Positions 1-4,939 of a stretch of DNA of 8,222 nucleotides are shown here, in pieces. Position numbers and translations under genes: made by a program. The notes beneath the pieces were generated by a model that did not search any database, had not been told where the DNA came from, and saw only the letters and a list, made by a program, of their open reading frames with translations. Each line of letters opens with the position of its first letter. The stretch's first letter is position 1. Source of the stretch: Deltaproteobacteria bacterium. GTDB taxonomy: Bacteria; Myxococcota; UBA796; SXON01. The stretch spans positions 1 through 8,222 of the forward strand of contig CANKNP010000241.1 in assembly GCA_947483545.1 (NCBI GenBank), in the 5' to 3' direction.

Positions 1-424
1 CAAACCAGGGCCACGTGACGCACCAGTTCTGATCTTGATCCGCTCCGAGGTGATGATCGACGTGCCACGGGAGGTGAGTGCGCGCCCAGGCCGGATCCTG
101 GTGCGCGCGCTTGTGGCGTCGGTAGTACATCACTCCAGAAAAGAGTACGGCAGAGGTGAAGAACGGGGCGACCGGAAGCAAGGGGAGGTGGGCTGCCATG
201 AGCGCCGCGAGCCCCAGCGCCTCGCGGCCTTGGGCGTGGTCGCCAAGAAGTGGGCGATCATAGTCCGGATCGAGCATGTCGTGTTTGCGCGACGCTTGGT
301 GGTGCTCATGGAAGTGGAAGGACCAAAAGCTTGATTTGTCCCTTCCCAGGCCGTGCAGCAGGTGCTTGTGGATGAACCATTCTCCGGCGTTCGCATAGAG
401 CAGGCCAATTGGAAGACCCAGCAT
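1..424 (-). CDS. Fatty acid hydroxylase / sterol desaturase-like membrane di-iron protein (partial, C-terminus off the left edge)
   Basis: The minus-strand frame from the ATG at 424 stays open for 141 codons to the window edge, so the C-terminus is missing. Its histidine clusters match the layout of the fatty acid hydroxylase superfamily: HKHLLH (residues 19-24), HFHEHH (37-42), HKRAH (104-108) and HVDHH (121-125). In that family these histidines bind two irons that hydroxylate or desaturate lipid chains at the membrane. A hydrophobic stretch at about 68-100 lies between the second and third clusters, and a short one (1-14) opens the protein. The start is supported by GGAGGG at 429-434, four bases upstream. 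The gene is transcribed away from the lipoprotein hydrolase at 529 and sits behind the twin palindromes. The substrate (fatty acid, sterol, carotenoid or other lipid) cannot be read from the sequence. A carotene-hydroxylase-like role is the main alternative. Confidence 0.82.
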   Translation of the reverse strand, partial: MLGLPIGLLYANAGEWFIHKHLLHGLGRDKSSFWSFHFHEHHQASRKHDMLDPDYDRPLLGDHAQGREALGLAALMAAHLPLLPVAPFFTSAVLFSGVMYYRRHKRAHQDPAWARTHLPWHVDHHLGADQDQNWCVTWPWF

Positions 425-440
425 GTGTCCCTCCGTATAA

Positions 441-456
441 ATGACGAGTTCGTCAT
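441..456. promoter_or_regulatory. Palindromic operator 1 (ATGACGA-GT-TCGTCAT)
   Basis: This is a perfect inverted repeat with 7-bp arms and a 2-bp centre. It lies between the ribosome-binding site of the hydroxylase-like gene and its proposed -10, so it covers roughly +1 to +16 of that transcript. It shares the ATGACG-N4-CGTCAT pattern with the palindrome at 468-483. Short dyads of this kind at the start of lipid genes are typical TetR-family sites, but no regulator gene is in the window, so the binder is inferred. Confidence 0.65.
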
Positions 457-462
457 AAATAT

Positions 463-491
463 GGTTTATGACGGAGGCGTCATCTTGTCAA
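463..491 (-). promoter_or_regulatory. Probable sigma70-type promoter of the hydroxylase-like gene
   Basis: A consensus -35 hexamer TTGACA lies at 491-486 on the minus strand. At 17-bp spacing the -10 would be TAAACC (468-463), a weak match. At 15-bp spacing CATAAA (470-465) matches better. Either choice puts transcription start near 455, about 30 bases before the ATG. The -35 is convincing and the -10 is not, which would suit a promoter dominated by repressor control. Confidence 0.45.
468..483. promoter_or_regulatory. Palindromic operator 2 (ATGACG-GAGG-CGTCAT)
   Basis: This is a perfect inverted repeat with 6-bp arms and a 4-bp centre. The outer arms are identical to those of operator 1, and the two centres are 27 bp apart. 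On the minus strand it falls directly after the TTGACA at 491-486, that is, in the -35/-10 spacer, where a bound repressor would block RNA polymerase. It could also act on the divergent lipoprotein gene that starts at 529. Confidence 0.65.
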
Positions 492-528
492 TCAAGCGAC
501 TGCGCGCGGAGTGAGTTAGCGTATTAGC

Positions 529-1272
529 GTGGGAATCATGCGACCTTTGATGCTCATCCTGGCCGGCTGTGCCGGCCCATCGGGGGATGCGGCCCCCGCC
601 CCCGACACCGACGCGACCTCCTCAGGCGCGACAGCCGAGCTTGGACTGACCACGCGGGATGGCGTCGATCTGGTGGCCGATCTCTACCCGGGCGCGGCGG
701 GGGCACCCGGCGTGGTGCTTCTGCACATGATTCCCCCCGCCTGGGACCGCACCTCGTGGCCCGCCGCCTTCATCGGCCGGCTCCAGGGGCACGGATGGTG
801 GGTCCTCGCGCTCGATCGGCGCGGCGCTGGGGAGTCGAGTGGCGCGGCGACGGAAGCCTACCTGGGCGAAAAAGGTCGTTACGACCTGGAGGCAGCAGCG
901 CTCCACCTCGCCGCCGCAGGTGCGGGGGCACTCGTGGCCATCGGGGCGTCGAACGGCACGACGACCGTCCTGGACTACGCTTCGTGGGCCCCGCTGGAGG
1001 GTCTGCCACGGGTCGCTGCCGCTGGGTTCATGACCGGCGGGAGCTACACCGAGGCGAATACCCCATTTTCTGCGATGCCAGGGGTTCCCTGCTTTTTTAC
1101 CTACTCGACCGAGGAGCGAGACTGGTCGGTGACCCAGCAGTCCCTCGATCCCGGGAGCTGGTCGTTCCTGGAGTACCCGAACGGCGCGCACGGCACCGCG
1201 ATGTTCGAGGCCGCGCCAGCGGTCACCGACGACATCGAGGAGTTTTTGGTGAATAGTATTGATGTAAAGTAG
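529..1272 (+). CDS. Alpha/beta-hydrolase lipoprotein
   Basis: The 247-residue protein has the alpha/beta-hydrolase fold signature. VVLLHM (62-67) ends the oxyanion strand, LDRRGAGES (95-103) is the usual turn after strand 4, and GASNG (139-143) is the nucleophile elbow with Ser141. GAHG (219-222) supplies the likely catalytic His221, and an acidic residue in the STEERDW stretch (193-199) may complete the triad. The N-terminus ends in a lipobox, LAGC, with Cys14, followed by a Pro/Ala/Asp-rich linker, so the enzyme is probably lipid-anchored outside the inner membrane. The start is uncertain: GTG 529 or ATG 538. An in-frame TAG at 517-519 excludes longer forms apart from a rare ATT. The signal peptide is therefore very short. 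The substrate is unknown; an esterase or dienelactone-hydrolase-like role is possible. Confidence 0.85.
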   Translation: MGIMRPLMLILAGCAGPSGDAAPAPDTDATSSGATAELGLTTRDGVDLVADLYPGAAGAPGVVLLHMIPPAWDRTSWPAAFIGRLQGHGWWVLALDRRGAGESSGAATEAYLGEKGRYDLEAAALHLAAAGAGALVAIGASNGTTTVLDYASWAPLEGLPRVAAAGFMTGGSYTEANTPFSAMPGVPCFFTYSTEERDWSVTQQSLDPGSWSFLEYPNGAHGTAMFEAAPAVTDDIEEFLVNSIDVK

Positions 1273-1363
1273 ATAAAAATGACATTGTTCATGTTCTTGA
1301 TGAGTCACTCTTGACCCGTCAACTGAGACGTGGGAGAGTGTTGAGACTTCCCCAGGTCCCCCC
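1273..1363. other. Intergenic gap between hydrolase and carboxypeptidase genes
   Basis: The first 40 bases are AT-rich compared with the neighbouring genes. TTGACC (1311-1316) with GAGAGT (1334-1339) at 17-bp spacing is a possible weak promoter for the carboxypeptidase. The same TTGAC forms a short dyad, TTGAC-CC-GTCAA (1311-1322). TGAGAC occurs twice (1324-1329 and 1342-1347). No clear terminator hairpin with a T-run follows the hydrolase stop, and no good ribosome-binding site precedes the ATG at 1364. Confidence 0.35.
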
Positions 1364-2299
1364 ATGCGACTCCTGCCGCCTGCCATCCTCGCCCTCGGGA
1401 TCTCGGCCAGTGCCCTGCTGGTCGTCACCTCCCAGACCCCTGCCTCCGCCCACGCCTTGGTGCTCCCGGCAACGCCGTCTTGGTCACCGCCGGACTGGCA
1501 TCCGAATCGCGCCTTGCTCGAGTCCCTTCCGTCGCTCAACGCGGCCCCAGCCGACGCGCCACAGCTCGGTCTGTCGTCGCGCTCGGTGTTCGTGTGGGAC
1601 GTGGATGCCGGTCACGCGCTGTATGCGCGCTCCGCAGACGAACGGCGCTCAGTTGCCTCCTTGACCAAGGCGGTGAGCGCCCTCGCCATGGTGTCGGAGG
1701 ACCCCGACCTCGAGCAGGAACAGTGCATTGATCGAAGATTTTGGCCGAATCGCAACGGGGCGCGATCCAAGCTCTCCACGGGCGAGTGCTACCACGGCTG
1801 GGACCTCGTGGGGGCCGCACTCGTGGCCTCGGACAACCGCGGGGCGTTCGGGATGCAGGTGCTTTCAGGGCTTCCTTACGACCTCTTCATCGATCGGATG
1901 AACGATGTCGCGCTGAGTCTGGACATGCAGCTGTCGTCGTTCGTCGATCCCTCCGGATTGGAGGACGATAACGTCTCGACCGCGCGTGACATGACCCGGG
2001 CGATCATCGCGGTTTCCGGGCATCCCACGCTGTCACTGGTCGCCACAGCGCCGGAGTGGGCGCTCTTGCGCTCGGATCGCGAGGCGATGCGATGGCTGGG
2101 TTCCACTGACAAGCTCGCGCCCCGCGACGACGTCGAGGTGCTGGCCGCGAAGACCGGCTACACCGATACGGCGGGATACTGCTTTTCCGCCGTTGTCCGC
2201 ACGGCGAGCGGCAGAAAGCTCGCGTTCACGACGCTCGGGGCTGGGACCACCGGCGGTCGGTGGGGCGATGCGGCCCGGATCCTCTCGACCTTCCGGTGA
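1364..2299 (+). CDS. Secreted D-alanyl-D-alanine carboxypeptidase-like serine peptidase (S11 / PBP family)
   Basis: All three penicillin-binding-protein active-site motifs are present in order. SLTK (99-102) carries the nucleophile Ser99 and Lys102, SDN is at 156-158, and KTG is at 263-265. The conserved DPSGL motif (195-199) is also in place. A hydrophobic signal peptide covers about residues 3-22 and ends near ASAHA (27-31), so the enzyme works in the periplasm. S11 enzymes trim the terminal D-Ala of peptidoglycan stem peptides. At 311 residues it consists of the catalytic domain only, without the C-terminal beta domain and membrane helix of PBP5-type enzymes. The stretch between SLTK and SDN (about 111-150) is charged and carries Cys121 and Cys142, which is unlike common PBP5 proteins and could form a disulfide. 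The stop codon directly abuts that of slyD. An endopeptidase (PBP7-like) activity is the main alternative. Confidence 0.88.
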   Translation: MRLLPPAILALGISASALLVVTSQTPASAHALVLPATPSWSPPDWHPNRALLESLPSLNAAPADAPQLGLSSRSVFVWDVDAGHALYARSADERRSVASLTKAVSALAMVSEDPDLEQEQCIDRRFWPNRNGARSKLSTGECYHGWDLVGAALVASDNRGAFGMQVLSGLPYDLFIDRMNDVALSLDMQLSSFVDPSGLEDDNVSTARDMTRAIIAVSGHPTLSLVATAPEWALLRSDREAMRWLGSTDKLAPRDDVEVLAAKTGYTDTAGYCFSAVVRTASGRKLAFTTLGAGTTGGRWGDAARILSTFR

Positions 2300-2302
2300 T
2301 CA
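2297..2302. other. Abutting convergent stop codons (TGATCA)
   Basis: The TGA of the carboxypeptidase (2297-2299) and the TGA of slyD (2302-2300) touch without a spacer and form the palindrome TGATCA. There is no intergenic space for a conventional terminator, so each transcript must end inside the opposite gene or by Rho. Confidence 0.9.
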
Positions 2303-2791
2303 GTGGCCGTGCTGGCCGCTGATTCCGTGCGCATGGCCGTGTTCCGCCTCTTCGTAGGTCGCGTCGCGAACGCCGAGCACCTGCGCATCGATGTGGAGCG
2401 TCTCGCCGGCGAAGGGGTGGTTGCGGTCGACCCAGACCTTACTCCCTTGGACCTTCGTGACATACAGCGTGATGGGTTCCCCGTTCGAGCCGGTGGCGCG
2501 AAACGCGACCCCGGGGTGCACATCGGCGTCGCGTCGGAGTTCGTTGCGGGGGATGGGCTGCGGCCCGGGACCGGTGGGAAGGCCGTACCCTTCCTCGGGG
2601 GGCACGACGATCGAGAGGTTGTCGCCGGCCTGCTTCCCCTCGAGTGCCCGCTCGAGCCCGGCTACCATGCCTCCGCGACCGTGGAGGTAGGCGAAGGGTT
2701 CGGTGCCGGTGTTGAGGAGCACTTTCCCGGCTGTGTTTCGCATCGTGAACTGCACCACGGCGACCTTGCCCTTCGCGATGACGTCAGACAT
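2300..2791 (-). CDS. slyD: FKBP-type peptidyl-prolyl isomerase, SlyD family
   Basis: The 163-residue protein follows SlyD throughout. An N-terminal FKBP half contains the YLHGRG (35-40) and GLERALEG (45-52) motifs. An inserted flap domain (about 76-125) ends near VDRNHPFAGE (121-130), which matches the VDGNHxLAG hallmark of the family. The C-terminal tail (from about 151) has five histidines, as in metal-binding SlyD tails. SlyD catalyses cis/trans isomerisation of proline peptide bonds, acts as a folding chaperone, and in some bacteria supplies nickel to hydrogenases. The ATG at 2791 is preceded by GAGGT seven bases upstream. A longer in-frame extension to 3067 only overlaps apaG and has no family similarity. 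The gene lies 44 bp after apaG and is the last of the minus-strand run. The histidine tail is shorter than in E. coli, so metal binding may be weaker. Confidence 0.95.
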   Translation of the reverse strand: MSDVIAKGKVAVVQFTMRNTAGKVLLNTGTEPFAYLHGRGGMVAGLERALEGKQAGDNLSIVVPPEEGYGLPTGPGPQPIPRNELRRDADVHPGVAFRATGSNGEPITLYVTKVQGSKVWVDRNHPFAGETLHIDAQVLGVRDATYEEAEHGHAHGISGQHGH

Positions 2792-2835
2792 TCGGGAGAC
2801 CTCGAGTTGGTCGCCGGTGTATCCTGGGGACCTGG

Positions 2836-3219
2836 TCAGTTCACCTGCGACGGATCCTCGAGGGAGAACGGATCGATCACGGCGTCGAACGACTCGCCGG
2901 AGTCGAGAAGCATCCTGTAGGAGCCCTGCATCGCCCCGAATGGCGTGGGGAGCGGGCAGAAGCTGGTGTACTCGAACGATGCGCCCGGTGGAAGGCGTGG
3001 CTGTTCCCCCACGACCCCTTCCCCCCGCACGTGTTCGACCTGGCCGGTGGCGTCGGTGATCTCCCAATGCCGCGAGATCAGTCGGGCGGGTTGGGTGCCG
3101 AGGTTGGCGATTGTGACGGTGTAGCTGAAGAACCAGCGGTGACGGCTTGGATCCGAGCGGTCGGAATGGAATGCAGGGACGACGCGAATGCGCACGCCAC
3201 GGGTAGTGCAGTCAGACAT
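2836..3219 (-). CDS. apaG: ApaG protein (DUF525, Co2+/Mg2+ efflux-associated)
   Basis: The 127-residue protein is the length of E. coli ApaG (125) and follows it along its whole length. Family blocks include FSYTVTIANLG (31-41), RHWEITD (50-56), the very conserved EGVVGEQP (68-75), FEYTS (83-87) and PFGAMQGSYRM (94-104). ApaG has a fibronectin-III-like fold, and its bacterial mutants show altered Co2+ resistance and Mg2+ efflux, but its biochemical activity is unsettled. The ATG at 3219 was chosen over an ATG 12 codons earlier because it gives the normal family length and has GAGG ten bases upstream. The first 8 bases overlap the end of the HTTM gene, and slyD begins 44 bp downstream, which supports one transcript. 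Confidence 0.95.
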   Translation of the reverse strand: MSDCTTRGVRIRVVPAFHSDRSDPSRHRWFFSYTVTIANLGTQPARLISRHWEITDATGQVEHVRGEGVVGEQPRLPPGASFEYTSFCPLPTPFGAMQGSYRMLLDSGESFDAVIDPFSLEDPSQVN

Positions 3220-4213
3220 GCGCAGCTTGCCTCGTGAGCCGGCGCCAGCCGGCATGCCACTCGTCGGGATGGATGAACGCCGGGTAGATCGCCATCATGG
3301 CCCAAGGAAAGATGCCGAGTTCCATCGTGACCGCGAGCAGCACGTGGAAGAACGCTCCCACAACGACCCAGATCCACTTGAAGTGCCAACGGCGGGCGGC
3401 CATTCGGACTGCACCGGGTCGTACCGGACCGTGCTCGTACCAGTACCAGAGCAGGACGATCGGATACGTCCATTGCCAGATCATCGTCCCGGCGGTCGCG
3501 AGCTGAGTGCTGAAGTACCAAGGTTGAACCCGCATCCAGCGGAAGTCGCTGGCGGCGATGGCCGGGTCTTGCAGGATCACGTACAGCGCGGCAAAGTCAC
3601 CCATTGGCATCCATTCGAGGCCGACTTTCTGGATACCAGCCATCCAGTACATCACGACGAGCTGGAGCACCAGCAGGTAGCGCGGCCAAGCGGGGATCCG
3701 CGGGAGCGCACTGCCCTTGCGCCAGCGACGCCAAAGCCCATCGAGCCCGAGCCCCTCTCCGGCGTAGGAGAACGCGAAGATGCACAGGATGTTGCGGCAC
3801 AGGGCATCGATGCCGCGATCCGACCCGGGCAGGATAGCGGCCTGCTGTGCCCACAGGATCATCAGCAGGAAGGCGCTGGAACGCGTGAACCACCCGAGCG
3901 TGAACGTGGTCGCGAGCGCGGTCATGGCGCCCCACAGCGCCCAGGCGCTCCCGAGGCTGGCCGGGGCGAAGTCATAGAACCACGGCACGGCGTTCCGGAC
4001 ATTCGCGTCCGACAGCCCGCCGACGGAGCCCACCCCGAACAGCGCCACGACGAGGTCGAGGCGGAGGATGGTGGTCAGATCGGCGAGGATGACGAGACCG
4101 AGGGAGATGCGCACGAGAGCCAACGACCACGGCGCTTCGCGCTGGTCCCAGAACGCCGCCCATCGCGTCCAGCGAACAGGGAGTTCCCACCACGGGACCG
4201 CCGCGTTGCTCAC
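3212..4213 (-). CDS. HTTM domain membrane protein (vitamin-K-dependent gamma-carboxylase-like)
   Basis: The 333-residue protein is rich in Trp and hydrophobic segments. Likely membrane helices lie at about 33-50, 88-107, 113-128, 136-152, 179-194, 238-259, 278-298 and 302-314. The central block (about 138-211), with RNILCIFAFSYAGEG followed by MYWMAGIQKVGLEWM and a small/aromatic GDFAALY stretch, is characteristic of the HTTM domain. This domain is shared by animal gamma-glutamyl carboxylase and bacterial proteins of mostly unknown function. It starts with GTG 4213 behind GGAGG (4221-4225, seven bases away), in a 4-base GTGA overlap with the preceding gene, so the two are probably translationally coupled. 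No carboxylase activity can be inferred, because the large luminal C-terminal domain of the animal enzyme is absent. The assignment rests on recognition of the family's helix pattern. Confidence 0.8.
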   Translation of the reverse strand: MSNAAVPWWELPVRWTRWAAFWDQREAPWSLALVRISLGLVILADLTTILRLDLVVALFGVGSVGGLSDANVRNAVPWFYDFAPASLGSAWALWGAMTALATTFTLGWFTRSSAFLLMILWAQQAAILPGSDRGIDALCRNILCIFAFSYAGEGLGLDGLWRRWRKGSALPRIPAWPRYLLVLQLVVMYWMAGIQKVGLEWMPMGDFAALYVILQDPAIAASDFRWMRVQPWYFSTQLATAGTMIWQWTYPIVLLWYWYEHGPVRPGAVRMAARRWHFKWIWVVVGAFFHVLLAVTMELGIFPWAMMAIYPAFIHPDEWHAGWRRLTRQAAHV

Positions 4214-4902
4214 TCGCGTGCCTCCGTGGCCGACGGGGCGACCCCCGGGACGTGGTTCTCCCGTCGGTGCGGGCGGCTGCCGAACACCTTCGTCTCGAGG
4301 TCGATCGGCTCGTCGGGCAAGGTGGTGTGGGTGCGGATTCCGCGGACCTCGACGCGGGCGATGGACCCATCCTGCTCAAAAATACGCTTTGCAACCCACT
4401 TTGTCAGATTCTTGTAGCCTGACTTGGGCTTGGTGACCTGTCCGTCCCAAATCCCCCGCATCCGCCGGTACGAGAGAATGTCATCCCACGAGGTCAGAAC
4501 CGGGTCTAGACGCCGGTAGATCACTTCCCAATCGTTCATTCCCTCGTGCATCACGCGGATCTCGAGGCGGATCGGCCATCGCTCGGGGATGGCGAAGAGT
4601 GCCCAGCTCTGGCTATTGCCGACGAACTCCATCCACGGCTTGGCCGGCCACTTCATGGCCTTGTGCGCCTGCTCGAAGCCCCGCGACACCCGGCAGACGG
4701 TCACCTCGAACCACTCTCGCTCGGGGCGGAAGCCGGCGCTCGCGAACCACCCGAGCCAGCGATCCACATTTTCCTTGCCGGCGTCCTCCCGGATCCGCTC
4801 GAGGGTGATCTCGCGCGGCAAGGGAAGCGCGTAGATGCCGTGGACGACGAGCGCGAGGGTAAGGAGGGCTGCCCGGACATTGCACCACGTGAACCAGCGC
4901 AC
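4210..4902 (-). CDS. Uncharacterised membrane-anchored protein coupled to the HTTM gene
   Basis: I do not assign a family to this 230-residue protein. It begins with a hydrophobic segment (about 9-26), either an uncleaved signal anchor or a signal peptide, so the remainder is probably periplasmic. The body is rich in Trp and Arg, with a strand-like stretch ALFAIPERWPIRLEIRVM (101-118), a WDDILSYRRMRG segment (139-150) and RVEVRGIRTHTTLP (183-196) near the end. The C-terminal 25 residues look unstructured. It starts at GTG 4902 with GGGGGAG eight bases upstream, 37 bp after the histidine kinase stop, and its TGA overlaps the GTG of the HTTM gene. Similar-sized proteins beside HTTM genes suggest a soluble partner domain for the membrane protein, but that is inference from position. 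No catalytic motif is visible. Confidence 0.8.
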   Translation of the reverse strand: MRWFTWCNVRAALLTLALVVHGIYALPLPREITLERIREDAGKENVDRWLGWFASAGFRPEREWFEVTVCRVSRGFEQAHKAMKWPAKPWMEFVGNSQSWALFAIPERWPIRLEIRVMHEGMNDWEVIYRRLDPVLTSWDDILSYRRMRGIWDGQVTKPKSGYKNLTKWVAKRIFEQDGSIARVEVRGIRTHTTLPDEPIDLETKVFGSRPHRRENHVPGVAPSATEARE

Positions 4903-4939
4903 GAGAGCCGCTCCCCCGGACGCTTAACGCGGCCCAGGC

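Noticed and set aside
35..334. 99-codon plus-strand open frame at the left edge
   Set aside because: It is opposite the hydroxylase-like gene, whose four histidine clusters are far better evidence.
1278..1293. Possible third operator ATGACATTGTTCATGT
   Set aside because: Only the left half resembles the ATGACG-N4-CGTCAT arms; the right half does not fit.
622..1539. 305-codon minus-strand open frame across the hydrolase and the carboxypeptidase start
   Set aside because: It spans two convincing plus-strand genes and an intergenic gap, with low-complexity translation and no family signature.
2778..2787. TGACGTCA palindrome
   Set aside because: It lies inside the slyD coding sequence and lacks the N4 spacer of the operators; likely chance.
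2792..3067. N-terminal extension of SlyD
   Set aside because: It overlaps apaG in another frame and is Arg/Gly-rich; the ATG at 2791 with GAGGT upstream gives a normal SlyD.
3188..4417. 409-codon plus-strand open frame antisense to the HTTM gene
   Set aside because: It is an Arg/Pro/Glu-rich translation with no recognisable domain, lying exactly opposite real genes with strong motifs. GC-rich DNA gives such long antisense frames.
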